Of a stretch of DNA of 64,000 nt, positions 35,106-43,724 are shown one piece after another. Positions within the stretch are counted from its first letter, which is position 1. Each line of letters begins with the position of its first letter. A model generated the notes under the pieces. It was not told the origin of the DNA. It searched no databases and saw only the letters and a list, made by a program, of their open reading frames with translations. The position numbers and the translations under genes are program-made. This DNA is from Candidatus Poribacteria bacterium (GTDB lineage: Bacteria; Poribacteria; WGA-4E; WGA-3G): positions 1 to 64,000 of the forward strand of contig PYIY01000142.1 of the NCBI GenBank assembly GCA_003635195.1, in the 5' to 3' direction.

Positions 35106-37067
35106 CTAAAACATAAACCGATACATTGGACGTTCTAAGGCGATACCGATGAGTGTCCAGATTGCCCCAACGAGAAACTCTCCGATGACCAGACCGATGA
35201 AAAACGGCATCGCGCGGCGATAGGTCCGTAAGCCACCTGCCTGAAAGAGAATCGCTTTGATCCCCCACGACAAGAAGATTGAGAACCAGTACCAACTTGT
35301 GTTCCAGAAACTCAGCGAGAGCGCATAGCCTGCAGGGTGAAAAGGCCACCAGATAAACCGACGGCGTAGCACCATCAAGAGTGTTGTTAAGGCGATGGCA
35401 CCACCAGAAGCAGAGACAGCACCCACGTCTATAGATTGCGGGTTGATGAGCCACTGCTTTAACTGTTCGTAAGTCCAGCGGCACTGTGCTTGTTCACCGT
35501 AGACTGCACCCCCGTAGTAATAACCTTGCGAGTAGTACGCCCACGCCGATGAAATCGTTCCGACGATAGTCACCAAGATGACGGCAACAATAAAACGGTT
35601 GTGCGATAGCCCGCGGACCTGTGCGACCTTGAAGCCTTCTAACATAATCGGCATCGGATGGGAACGGTAAGAACGATTAAAGCCGTGAAACATGCTGAAC
35701 GTCGTTAACCCCTCCGCACCGATACGCCGTGTGCCGAGAAACGAGACAAGCACCTTATCCGGTCGCCACGGCACGTCATGCGCTGGCGGTCCGACTTCAG
35801 CACGGATACGCGTGATGGCAATGGCTAACGCAAAAAAGAGCGTGAAGTAACCGAAGATACTAAAGATCGGCGTGCCTGTGCTTTTGAAAAAGAAAAGGAT
35901 AAAAACGCTGCCGACTATCAAGCCGATGATCGCGTAGCGAATGTGTGCTGACGGGGTGCCATCTGTAGGAAGTTTGGCGTTATTTCCGCGAAAGGCATTT
36001 TTCACCTGTCGCACAATGAATTTCCGAGTCAGCCATATCGCGGAGACACCTAAACAGAACCATGCGCCGAAAGATTGCGCATCAAGAAATGGGAATCCAG
36101 GTAGATGCCCGATGCCTGCCATCGTTCCCCACACGCGCGTCATTTTATGGAAGAGATAGAAGAACCAGATAGAGAACGAGAGCTCCAATGGTATAAAGAA
36201 ACTCATTCCGATCGCAAACGGATAGACCGCAATCGGAAGTCTACCAATCGCGTTCAGCGGTTTCGTCTGGAAATGCTGACCTAAATTATAAAGGCTCCCA
36301 CCTAAACCCGGTACGGTGGGAAACAGAAAGTGGAGTCCATTCAGGAGGTTCATCCCACCCGCAAGGACTGCTGCTAACAGAAATAACCGATTGCTCAGGA
36401 GCGTCCGTCCGTTGTTTTCTGTGAGGTGCAGCGGAATCTGAATGACGGGATAGCTAAGTTTTTCGTGGTTCACCCACTGGTGCCGGATGAGAATCGTGAT
36501 GCAGAGCATCATACACGTTAGCACGATGATCAAGGCAGACCACCAGAGTACGGGGGTCATCCAGAGTTGTAGGTGTTGAACGGTGTGGAGTGAGGAATCG
36601 CCTTGATAGAAGGTTGCCAGCGCGTTCCGTTCCTTGATGGTGAGCCAATCTGGCATGTGCCGATGGAACAGTTCGCCCCATTCGTTCTCTGGACTCGCGA
36701 ACCAGATAGGGTAGGTGAGGAGGGGCCACAATATCTGGAGTGTGTCGTGTCCAGCGATGGAGGAGGCAATGGATACGAGTAGATAAACCACCATCAACTC
36801 AGCATCGGTGAGACTTGCATTTTTGCGGATTGAACGGAGTAGTGGGTTGACCGCCATTAAAACCAGCACAGCAAAAATGACATTGAAATAGACGGTTGAG
36901 ACGGTAGGGAAACTCTGACCTGTGCCATAACCGCTGGGACCCCAATTAATCATGAGCCAGTAGGAGTTCGGGATAGTGATAAGGAGTGCGAGAAGCACGG
37001 CGCGGAGGCTAACTTTTGGCACAGCTTGCGGGTTTCCAAAACTTCCTCTACTAAAGTTGTTTGACAT
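35106..37067 (-). CDS. Large polytopic membrane protein, DUF6785/DUF6784-type
   Basis: 653 residues with about 12-14 hydrophobic segments, starting at VLLALLITIPNSYWLMINWG. Recognisable phrases are NPLLRSIRKNASLTDAELMV near residue 80 and the loop TYPIWFASPENEWGELFHRH near 140, which I associate with the DUF6785 family; the C-terminal KVLVSFLGTRRIGAEGLTTF and YRSHPMPIMLEGFKVA near 460-490 fit DUF6784. These proteins look like OPT-type oligopeptide transporters but have no proven substrate. The ribosome site is weak. The gene stands alone, with a 313-bp structured intergenic region on its upstream side. Confidence 0.75.
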   Translation of the reverse strand: MSNNFSRGSFGNPQAVPKVSLRAVLLALLITIPNSYWLMINWGPSGYGTGQSFPTVSTVYFNVIFAVLVLMAVNPLLRSIRKNASLTDAELMVVYLLVSIASSIAGHDTLQILWPLLTYPIWFASPENEWGELFHRHMPDWLTIKERNALATFYQGDSSLHTVQHLQLWMTPVLWWSALIIVLTCMMLCITILIRHQWVNHEKLSYPVIQIPLHLTENNGRTLLSNRLFLLAAVLAGGMNLLNGLHFLFPTVPGLGGSLYNLGQHFQTKPLNAIGRLPIAVYPFAIGMSFFIPLELSFSIWFFYLFHKMTRVWGTMAGIGHLPGFPFLDAQSFGAWFCLGVSAIWLTRKFIVRQVKNAFRGNNAKLPTDGTPSAHIRYAIIGLIVGSVFILFFFKSTGTPIFSIFGYFTLFFALAIAITRIRAEVGPPAHDVPWRPDKVLVSFLGTRRIGAEGLTTFSMFHGFNRSYRSHPMPIMLEGFKVAQVRGLSHNRFIVAVILVTIVGTISSAWAYYSQGYYYGGAVYGEQAQCRWTYEQLKQWLINPQSIDVGAVSASGGAIALTTLLMVLRRRFIWWPFHPAGYALSLSFWNTSWYWFSIFLSWGIKAILFQAGGLRTYRRAMPFFIGLVIGEFLVGAIWTLIGIALERPMYRFMF

Positions 37068-37131
37068 CTTTTGAGTTTCCCGATTTCATTATACAGAGAA
37101 CATGGAAAATTGTCAACGGCGCGAAAAAAAG

Positions 37132-37276
37132 AAAGCCCATGACGATTGTATATTGGTATGGGCTGGAAACCAATATCACAAGCATGGGCTTTTCGACTTG
37201 TTTTACTTAAAACAAGGATGGTTCATTATTCTGCGGCTTTTGTACCGCAAACTTGCCTCACAGTGAGAGTTTGCGG
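37132..37276. other. Structured intergenic region with two strong hairpins
   Basis: Hairpin one spans 37132-37192: AAAGCCCATG pairs with CATGGGCTTT, and inside it ATATTGG pairs with CCAATAT. Hairpin two spans 37245-37276: CCGCAAACT pairs with AGTTTGCGG. No gene fits in the 313-bp gap 37068-37380. The first hairpin ends in CTTTTC and may terminate transcription; a small RNA or repeat remnant is equally possible. Confidence 0.5.
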
Positions 37277-37380
37277 GCTGCCAAGCACAATCTAACAGAT
37301 TGTAGTACACCATGGATATTAGTTGTTACGATGGCAGTTACAACAACTTATGAACCTCTTTTACTTAAAGTAGTGATTAG

Positions 37381-38241
37381 TTATTTCAACAATGCCTTTA
37401 GATCTCCCCAAGTTGTTGCTAATTTACCGTTCGGTTCGACGGCGAAGAACGCGGAATTTTCGCCGAGATAATTCAGCACATTCGTCGTGAGTTTTCTCAG
37501 GTTATCACCCTCTTTGGATTTTGCGTCGGTATAGACACCGTTGTGGTGTCCGAGAGTGATAATTATGCCATCGCCGACCTCATATTCGACAAAAGGACGT
37601 TCTCCACCACCAGCACCGCCACCGCGTGTCTTCGTTCCGAGAATCGTACCCTCTGGATCTGTGCCTCCGAAATTATGGAAATCTGAGGTAAATCCGACTT
37701 GTGCCATGCTGGTGAGATAAACCGGTTTGCTGGTATCAAATCCTTCAAAGACTGGATGCTTTTTGCCTGCCTCAGTAGGGACCACGCCGATTTCGGGAGG
37801 ATCCTTGCCGAGGGGACCGAAAACGCGTGGATCTCCGCCTTTTTCAATATCAAGTTCAACAACATAGCGGAGTGCTAATGCGGAAAGAAACACGCCACCG
37901 CCTGCTTCCACGTAGTCAAGGATTGACTTTATAGTTGCATCGGCAAGGAACGGATCTGGCAATGTGTTTGTTTCTGTATAGAACATCCATAACACAGCGA
38001 AATCTTCTGGTTGTAATGCGGTACCGCTGTCGTTTTTGAAGTTGCCGCTTTTATCTACCAGGAGTGTTGTGGTTTTGAAGTTGTCCTTCGCCCAATCGTA
38101 GGCGGCTTCTTCTACCTCGCCGAGTTTGTTACTACCAGCGAGTAACCCAACCGTTACATCTGCTGAATACACTGGTAGAATCAGGCATACCGAGACGAGA
38201 AGCATTAGGAACATGCCTTGGACTGTTAGCAAATGTTTCAT
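37381..38241 (-). CDS. Secreted amidotransferase-fold protein with shared C-terminal tail
   Basis: 286 residues; AGGAG lies seven bases before the ATG. The signal peptide is MKHLLTVQGMFLMLLVSVCL plus ILPVYS. The fold resembles ThuA/DUF4159-like class-I amidotransferase domains: VTVGLLAGSNKLGEVEEAA, DFAVLWMFYTETNT, SILDYVEAGGGVFLSALALR, and KKHPVFEGFDTSKPVYLTSM, with GDGIIITLGHHNGVYTD near the end. The catalytic Cys of true amidotransferases is not apparent. The C-terminus VEPNGKLATTWGDLKALLK is the common tail. A paralogous arrangement is seen at 7.9 kb. Probably exported. Confidence 0.78.
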   Translation of the reverse strand: MKHLLTVQGMFLMLLVSVCLILPVYSADVTVGLLAGSNKLGEVEEAAYDWAKDNFKTTTLLVDKSGNFKNDSGTALQPEDFAVLWMFYTETNTLPDPFLADATIKSILDYVEAGGGVFLSALALRYVVELDIEKGGDPRVFGPLGKDPPEIGVVPTEAGKKHPVFEGFDTSKPVYLTSMAQVGFTSDFHNFGGTDPEGTILGTKTRGGGAGGGERPFVEYEVGDGIIITLGHHNGVYTDAKSKEGDNLRKLTTNVLNYLGENSAFFAVEPNGKLATTWGDLKALLK

Positions 38242-38374
38242 CCTTTGTCTCCTGTATTTTTGAAGTTTGGACTTGATCCGTGAAAGACGCTACTTATATG
38301 GTAACATACATTGAACTCTTTTGTCTAATCGGATTCAATTTGCTTAAATTCCACTATAATTTTAAGCGTTTTTG

Positions 38375-38383
38375 TGCTATGAT
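38375..38383 (+). promoter_or_regulatory. Extended -10 promoter element for the LamG gene at 38.5 kb
   Basis: TGCTATGAT at 38375-38383 combines a TGn extension with a TATGAT -10. No clear -35 is visible, which extended -10 promoters tolerate. The leader would be about 60 bases. Confidence 0.4.
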
Positions 38384-38451
38384 AACGAATAAGTATTAAA
38401 AGTTGTGCGTTTGCACAAACTACATAATTTGAAAGATTAAAGGAGAATAGA

Positions 38452-39249
38452 ATGTTCTACCAGTTAACACATTTACGTGTCGGGAAACTTCAAGTGGCTT
38501 TTGTAGCTGTGGCAATGGTCATTGCCTTTGCTTTTTCAACGCAAGCGGACCTCAAGGACCCGACACTATCCGTCTACTATAATTTCGACGAGGATGGTGA
38601 CACCGTCAAAGACGGTTCCATCCATGGTAACGACGGGACAATTGAAGGGAAATCCAAACGTGAAAAAGGTGTTTTCGGCAATGCCATTGTTTTAGAGCCA
38701 AATACATGGGTGAGCTTAAACGGACCGGATTTTGAAAACGCACCGGTTGAAGGTATTACAATCGCTGTCTGGGTCAATCATAACGATTCACCTGATCCAC
38801 AGAGCATCTTCGACGCGATTGGCACCGACCATGGAAGTGGTCTCTACCATGTCGAAATCCGACCGGCTGGATTCAGGTGGTTTCATCGCGATGGTGCCGA
38901 AGCACAGATATTCAACATCAACCCCGGCCCTGTTATTGATGGCGGAAAATGGGTACATTTCACCGGTACCTACGATAGCAAAGGCGGGGATACAAAAACC
39001 TACGTTGACGGGAAGATGACGCACGAGGCGAAAGGTAAAGGCAAACTTTCAGACAACTGGGGAGTCTCAGCTGCGATCGGACACCATAAGAACAGTCGCT
39101 GGTTCGATGGACTGATGGATGAATTCTATATTTTCGGTCGCGCCCTCTCCGAAGATGAAATTAAAGAGGTCATGGATGGCGAATTTCTGTCGGTAGAACC
39201 GGCAGATAAACTCACCACAACTTGGGGTAGCATTAAATCACGACGATAA
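38452..39249 (+). CDS. Secreted LamG-domain protein with shared C-terminal tail
   Basis: 265 residues; AGGAG lies six bases before the ATG. A signal peptide ends near residue 33 (VAFVAVAMVIAFAFSTQA). LamG strands read LSVYYNFDEDGDTVKDGSIH, GNDGTIEGKSKREKGVFGNA, GITIAVWVNHND, KWVHFTGTYDSKGGDTKTYV and WFDGLMDEFYIFGRALSEDE. The end VEPADKLTTTWGSIKSRR carries the common tail. Compared with the 13.5-kb paralogue the domain order and spacing are the same. It is divergent from the secreted amidotransferase-fold gene, which has the same tail, with 210 bp between. Confidence 0.9.
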   Translation: MFYQLTHLRVGKLQVAFVAVAMVIAFAFSTQADLKDPTLSVYYNFDEDGDTVKDGSIHGNDGTIEGKSKREKGVFGNAIVLEPNTWVSLNGPDFENAPVEGITIAVWVNHNDSPDPQSIFDAIGTDHGSGLYHVEIRPAGFRWFHRDGAEAQIFNINPGPVIDGGKWVHFTGTYDSKGGDTKTYVDGKMTHEAKGKGKLSDNWGVSAAIGHHKNSRWFDGLMDEFYIFGRALSEDEIKEVMDGEFLSVEPADKLTTTWGSIKSRR

Positions 39250-39335
39250 GATTGCTGCTCGTAGTTGTGCGATTAATTCACCTTGAACGGCAGACTAAAC
39301 GGTTTGAGCACAGTGGATGCTTGTGTGTCAACGGT

Positions 39336-39430
39336 ACCCACAACCTAAAGGTTGGGGCTTGTGCTTCATAGACAGTGCGGTTTTCTCAAAGAGGCAACCG
39401 TCTTATTCCGTCTCCACAACGGAGGAGTGT
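39336..39430 (-). mobile_element. Solo IS200/605 right-end remnant
   Basis: CCCACAACCTAAAGGTTGGG then GCTTGTGCTTCATAG matches the right end of the tnpB element at 8.8 kb, and the following CGTCTTATTCCGTCTCCACA also aligns. The hairpin CAACC-TAAA-GGTTG differs from CTGCC-TAAA-GGCAG at paired positions on both sides, so pairing is conserved. It begins next to GTCAAC, a TTGAC-type cleavage site on the minus strand. No transposase remains. Confidence 0.65.
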
Positions 39431-39460
39431 TAAACCGTTTTTGCTGCCTTTTTTTATAAC

Positions 39461-40366
39461 CTATCGGTGCGGTGCATATTCCCAATCGAAGCGTTGGCGT
39501 CCATAAGTTTTGCCGTCAATTTCGGTCTGATGGCAGATGAGGCATCTATGGGCTTCGGTCACACCGTGCAGCTCGTGTACTAATTGAATTTCCTCTGTGT
39601 TATGCACATGACATTTGAGACAGGTATAACTCCGGTAATCAGTATCGGCGTAGATGGCGATTTGATCCGCAACCTTCCGAACGTGGTAGATGTGTCCATC
39701 TTTAGTATCGGTGACTGTCCAAGCGTTTCCGCGTTCCTTAATTGAGATAGGGGCAGTTGTAGGGACTCTACGTTCATTTTGTAAGAACCACCAATGCAAG
39801 TCTTCAGGAACAGTGTCCGATGTGTCCAAATCTTCAGGAAGGGTTGTATTGACATGAAACAGTAAGCGTTCAGGCGTATGACATCTCGCGCAAGGCACGT
39901 CGTGGGCATCGGTGAGCGGGAGGAATTCATCGTGTTCCAATTTTTGTTGTCCGTGGAAGATGATGCTGACGAGCAGGATCGGTGCGAGAATGAGGTGGCA
40001 TCGGAGGAGAGTCTGTCTCGTCTTGCGAGCGGTTAGACTCACAGCGACCCCAGTCCCTAAATTCGACAAAGCGAGTAGAAACGTAAGCCATGAGTGCCAC
40101 ACGAGCGGTTGAAACGCTGAATGATATAGCACCAAGCATAAACCCAGAGAGGCGAGGCGTTGATGGTATTTTAACCATGTTTGGCGATTGCCCCATCGGA
40201 TCCAGCGACTTCGCAACAGGTAGAGACTGGCAATAACGATTGCAATCGCACCGATGATGCTAAGCGTGTGTCGCGCCTCACCGAAACTACCCGCCTGATA
40301 GATGCATAGACCTGAAATAACAGCGGCACCAACAATACCGTGTCCGATCTGGATAAAGACTTTCAT
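39461..40366 (-). CDS. Membrane-bound three-haem cytochrome c
   Basis: 301 residues. The N-terminal half has four or five membrane helices (GIVGAAVISGLCIYQAG, TLSIIGAIAIVIASLYLL, LASLGLCLVLYHSAF, WLTFLLALSNLGTGVAV, LILAPILLVSIIFHG) with several His that could bind haem b, as in ferric-reductase-like or cytochrome b561-like anchors. The outer half has three CxxCH motifs: CARCH, CLKCH and CLICH, for covalent haem c. It may pass electrons between the quinone pool and a periplasmic acceptor. No partner redox gene is adjacent. No clear ribosome site. Family level is confident; the electron partner is unknown. Confidence 0.85.
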   Translation of the reverse strand: MKVFIQIGHGIVGAAVISGLCIYQAGSFGEARHTLSIIGAIAIVIASLYLLRSRWIRWGNRQTWLKYHQRLASLGLCLVLYHSAFQPLVWHSWLTFLLALSNLGTGVAVSLTARKTRQTLLRCHLILAPILLVSIIFHGQQKLEHDEFLPLTDAHDVPCARCHTPERLLFHVNTTLPEDLDTSDTVPEDLHWWFLQNERRVPTTAPISIKERGNAWTVTDTKDGHIYHVRKVADQIAIYADTDYRSYTCLKCHVHNTEEIQLVHELHGVTEAHRCLICHQTEIDGKTYGRQRFDWEYAPHR

Positions 40367-40469
40367 GCCATCAGTTTAGCATGGACGTGGAATTGAATCA
40401 AGCAAGAAACCGATTTGAATAGATGTGATGAACACCTTTCTTATATTGCACGCACGTTATCAAAGTTTC

Positions 40470-40512
40470 CGAACCTAAAACCTCCATGCTTTAGCGGCGG
40501 GATACAGGTTCG
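40470..40512. repeat. Hairpin with CATGCTTTAGC loop, likely IS200/605-type end
   Basis: CGAACCT pairs with AGGTTCG; between them lies CCTCCATGCTTTAGCGGCGG. The same CATGCTTTAGC loop recurs at 41104-41114 at the end of the structured RNA region, so both may be element ends. Confidence 0.5.
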
Positions 40513-40552
40513 CCCTCGTTAATTAGACCAAACCCTTGTGTAGAAAAAAGAT

Positions 40553-40581
40553 TTGACTTTGGTTAGAAATATGGGTATAAT
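40553..40581 (+). promoter_or_regulatory. Strong sigma-70 promoter of the orphan structured RNA
   Basis: TTGACT at 40553-40558 and TATAAT at 40576-40581, separated by 17 bases. Predicted start near 40588. No plausible protein start follows; the transcript would be the structured RNA. Confidence 0.7.
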
Positions 40582-40587
40582 ATTACC

Positions 40588-41130
40588 AATACCGTGCGAG
40601 AGAGTGTAAACTTTGGCAACCTGCCAACGTCTCTCGCAACTCTTTTACACGAGCAGGTATTCGGTAGTATCCACCGTCAACAATCTATCTTTTTCGTAGG
40701 ACACCGTGTCAGGTCTTAGTATCTTCTGGTGCGAGCATTTGAGAACCGAAGCAGCACATCTGAAAGAAAAGGTAACCGCGCTTTGGATTGGCATTTAACT
40801 AAGCTTGAAATATAGCCCAAAGCCTTTCTGTTGTATCGCGAAGTTTGAGCAAACGCACATGGCACCTCAAAGTATCTGTGAGGTTCAGGAGTTGAGAGCC
40901 TCGCCGTAGTGGGCGAAATGGTCGAGCGAGAGGTTGGTGTCCGCATGACTCGCCCCTTTCCTTGTTACAAAGGACTGTTGCTTTGGGTAAAACCCGAAGA
41001 ACCAATCTATAAGGTTGGAAGATACCTCCATACCGATAGGCCTCACTCAAAAGTATTGGTAACTGCTAAAAACTCGCTTCAGGAGTTCTTTCAAAGAATC
41101 TCCCATGCTTTAGCAGGGAGAGAAGTCAAA
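40588..41130 (+). ncRNA. Orphan structured RNA resembling IscB omegaRNA / HEARO
   Basis: About 540 bases with no credible protein gene but heavy folding. GCGAGAGA (40596) pairs with TCTCTCGC (40637) and encloses TTGGCA/TGCCAA; GTGTAAA (40604) can pair across with TTTACAC (40644-40650), a possible pseudoknot. Downstream, GAGGTTCAGGAGTTGAGAGC then CTCGCC, GGGCGAAATGGTCGAGCGAG and AGGTTGGTGTCCGCATGACT look to me like the core of HEARO RNAs, the guides of IscB nucleases; this is recall, not a search. The 3' end has the IS-like hairpin CTCCC-GGGAG at 41100-41120. No IscB gene follows. It is probably a stand-alone guide RNA or deletion derivative of an IS200/605-related element. Confidence 0.55.
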
Positions 41131-41133
41131 GGG

Positions 41134-41655
41134 CTAATTTTTACTATCAGTATTCCCAAGAATTGTGCCCGCAAGCGTCTGGAGAAATGCTTGAATCTCC
41201 GGGGTTGACGGTTTTTTTTCATTAAACTCGGTCTGGTAAGATGTTAGCACCTCATAGAGGGCTGTCCGATTAACCTGCCGTTTCTGAATCGCTTCACGGA
41301 CACGTTGAAAGCTTTGAATAATCTGTTCTTCTGGAATACCGTCAGGTCTTTGCCCTTCTGACTTAAGGTGTTTTTCGATTCTGTTCAGGGCTTGTTCTGC
41401 CATCCAATAGTGTGCCCCCTCAGGTCCTCCGACTTGACGGTAGACTACAATTACAGCAATAGCACTGACTGCTATAATCACTAATAAAAAGGTCAGAACT
41501 CGTCTATAGCAGCCACTTAGTTTTCTGCTTATTATATTCGCCATATTTATTTTTTCGCTAAGGACCTGCGCAAGGTCCATAAATTCGTGTTTTTTTAAGT
41601 AGATTGGACAACCAAGGATATATTGTTCAACGATCAGTTTAAATTTTTCCCTCAC
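41134..41655 (-). CDS. Small single-pass membrane protein, unknown function
   Basis: 173 residues if read from the GTG at 41655, which overlaps the upstream stop by 17 bases; ATGs at 41580 and 41544 are alternatives and none has a clear ribosome site. One membrane helix lies near residues 53-72 (VLTFLLVIIAVSAIAVIVVY). The part after it is a charged helical domain (ALNRIEKHLKSEGQRPDGIP, then EEQIIQSFQRVREAIQKRQV). No family recognised. It follows a metallohydrolase gene directly, so it may be co-transcribed with it. Confidence 0.65.
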   Translation of the reverse strand: MREKFKLIVEQYILGCPIYLKKHEFMDLAQVLSEKINMANIISRKLSGCYRRVLTFLLVIIAVSAIAVIVVYRQVGGPEGAHYWMAEQALNRIEKHLKSEGQRPDGIPEEQIIQSFQRVREAIQKRQVNRTALYEVLTSYQTEFNEKKPSTPEIQAFLQTLAGTILGNTDSKN

Positions 41656-42754
41656 GTATCGTTAGTGCCGTCTTTAACTGTTGATTCCCGATAAATTTTG
41701 TCCCGTGCGCGTCAAAGTATTCAAATTCACCTTCAAGGACTTCAAACACCGCGACATCTGCGGCAGTGCCAACTCTCAAATTACCGAGCTCCGCCTCACG
41801 TTGAATAGCCTTTGCAGCACTGAAGGTTGCCTTGTCAATTACGTCTTCAAGCGATAAACCCAGGTGCATCAATTTAGACAGTGTTGTCGGTAGATCATAG
41901 ACGGGACCGTTGATGTTCCCCGTGTGTAGATCGGTGCTGATAACGTCGGAGATGAAGCCCTGTTCCATAGCACGTTGGGCGATTTCGTAATGGAAACTGC
42001 CAGCACCGTGACCGACATCAAAGATAACACCATCTTCGCGCGCCTTCCACGCCTCGGGAATGATCCTGCCTTTTTCGTCAACGATGTTATCACCGTTGCC
42101 TTGGAAACAGTGCGTAATCACATCACCGGGGCGCAATAATTTCAATATATCAGGGAGCGGTACGCCTGCACCGATATGGCACATGACGGACGTTTCGGCG
42201 CGCTCGGCGGCTTGGATGGCAAGTTTCAACGGTTCAACACCATTAGCACCGACCTGACCTTTCCCTTGACGGACTTTCACCCCGACAGTGATGTCGCGAT
42301 GCTGTTGTAAGGTTTCCGCAACGCGTCCGGGATCGGCATAAGCCATATCAAACATTTCGCCTACCGGTCCGTAGACGAGCCCGATACCTGAGATATGGAT
42401 GTAGGTGAGGATATTTGTCTGCGCGGGTTCAACAATGAATTCGCGGAAGCCGGGAAATGTCACCCAACTTGGGCTTCCGGCATCCACAACAGTTGTAGTT
42501 CCCGCCATCGGGCAGATTGCGTCGGGTCTAATGCCCCATGTCGTTACACCATAATAGACGTGGGTGTGGATATCAACAAGTCCGGGTGTTACATATTTAT
42601 CTTTAACAGAAACGGTTTGTGTCGCTGCAGTATCGGGAATATCGGGCGCAATCGCTGCGATAACGCCGTCAGCAATTGCGACATCTCGCACTGCATTCAA
42701 ACCTTGGGCGGCATCAATGACAGTGCCACCTTTCAGTAGGATGTCATACTTCAT
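41639..42754 (-). CDS. Amidohydrolase/deacetylase family metallohydrolase
   Basis: 371 residues. An amidohydrolase layout is plain: N-terminal strand MKYDILLKGGTVIDAAQGLN, metal motif GLVDIHTHVYYG near residue 60 (HxH), a Lys in ITVGVKVRQGKG near 155 that could be carboxylated, His in SVMCHIGAG near 190, His in DVITHCFQGNGDN near 215 and Asp in VISTDLHTGNING near 275. The C-terminal ELGNLRVGTAADVAVFEV is the usual closing sheet. This subgroup includes N-acetyl-amino acid deacetylases and dihydroorotase-like enzymes. No clear ribosome site is seen. Substrate not known. Confidence 0.88.
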   Translation of the reverse strand: MKYDILLKGGTVIDAAQGLNAVRDVAIADGVIAAIAPDIPDTAATQTVSVKDKYVTPGLVDIHTHVYYGVTTWGIRPDAICPMAGTTTVVDAGSPSWVTFPGFREFIVEPAQTNILTYIHISGIGLVYGPVGEMFDMAYADPGRVAETLQQHRDITVGVKVRQGKGQVGANGVEPLKLAIQAAERAETSVMCHIGAGVPLPDILKLLRPGDVITHCFQGNGDNIVDEKGRIIPEAWKAREDGVIFDVGHGAGSFHYEIAQRAMEQGFISDVISTDLHTGNINGPVYDLPTTLSKLMHLGLSLEDVIDKATFSAAKAIQREAELGNLRVGTAADVAVFEVLEGEFEYFDAHGTKFIGNQQLKTALTIREGKI

Positions 42755-42889
42755 TTTGGTTATAAGTTTTCGGTTTTCAGTTATCAGTTACAAGATATTT
42801 TTGACAATATTCATATCCTCTTTAATCAATGACTGACTGACGACCAAAAAATCCATAAGGTTGAGCCCCGGAGATCATCTACAGTGAAG

Positions 42890-43570
42890 TTAGACGCCCC
42901 GTTTATCCCCCCAAATATCGACATGTACACGAGGGGAATAGCGATAGCCGTTTTCTTTGCAGAGGTTGACCAACCATTCCTGTTTCTGTTGTAACACAGC
43001 AGATGTTGTGCCTTGAGGCATCAGTAGAATCGTCTCGGCAGGGATACCGATCTCTGTCTGTAACGTCTGGATCTCAGTCAAATCTTCAGGGGTATCCACG
43101 ACGAATTTCACTTGGCACGGATACGCATCTAAAAACTTACGGATAACCTCTGGACAGATGCGTTCACGTTCATGACGTTTGAAAAAGCGATGATCTTCCG
43201 GCGGATTGGAGTTCCGTAACTTCGGACTCATTGAGATGAGATGCGCTGCGACTTCCGCAAACAATGTAGCGTTGGTTTCAATCGTAATATGGTGTCCCCG
43301 TTTATCGAGTTCATGACAGAGTTCCATCAACGGCTTGGGTTGAATAAAGGGTTCACCGCCAGTGATAACGACATGTTTACACCCGTACCGCGTGATGGCA
43401 GTAACGCTTTCGGCAACGGTGATGTCCCGATCTTCAGGTTCCCAAGATGTGTAAGGTGTATCACACCAAACACATCTCAGATTACAATAGCTCGTTCGGA
43501 AAAAAACAGAGGGAACACCGATGAGTTGCCCTTCACCCTGAATTGTATGGAAGAGTTCGCTGAATTTCAT
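42890..43570 (-). CDS. queE: 7-carboxy-7-deazaguanine synthase QueE (radical SAM)
   Basis: 226 residues. The start FSELFHTIQGEGQLIGVPSV and the radical-SAM cluster motif YCNLRCVWCDTPYTSWEPED (C-x3-C-x2-C) identify QueE. VVITGGEPFIQ near residue 68 is the GGE motif for SAM, ITIETNATLF near 95 and VKFVVDTPEDL near 155 complete the small barrel. QueE turns 6-carboxytetrahydropterin into CDG, the precursor of preQ0, used for queuosine in tRNA and, in some bacteria, for 7-deazaguanine in DNA. Other pathway genes (queC, queD, folE) are not in the window. A TGT-like protein at 28.3 kb could use the same product. No Shine-Dalgarno is visible before the ATG. Confidence 0.92.
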   Translation of the reverse strand: MKFSELFHTIQGEGQLIGVPSVFFRTSYCNLRCVWCDTPYTSWEPEDRDITVAESVTAITRYGCKHVVITGGEPFIQPKPLMELCHELDKRGHHITIETNATLFAEVAAHLISMSPKLRNSNPPEDHRFFKRHERERICPEVIRKFLDAYPCQVKFVVDTPEDLTEIQTLQTEIGIPAETILLMPQGTTSAVLQQKQEWLVNLCKENGYRYSPRVHVDIWGDKRGV

Positions 43571-43724
43571 TTTTTTAAATATGAATTTCTGCTCGGTTTT
43601 GCCCGCCCCTTCTTAGTAACGGGTGGGGCCCCTGTCCAAAACCGGTTTTCGATTAAACCCGCTACATGCGTTCAATCAAACCAACCAGACGCGATGCGTA
43701 TGCGGCAGTGCTTGTGGCAAAGCA

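Noticed and set aside
40909..41208. A 99-residue open frame over the structured RNA
   Set aside because: No ribosome site, no recognisable family, and it crosses RNA stems; it also overlaps the end of the opposite-strand gene at 41134.
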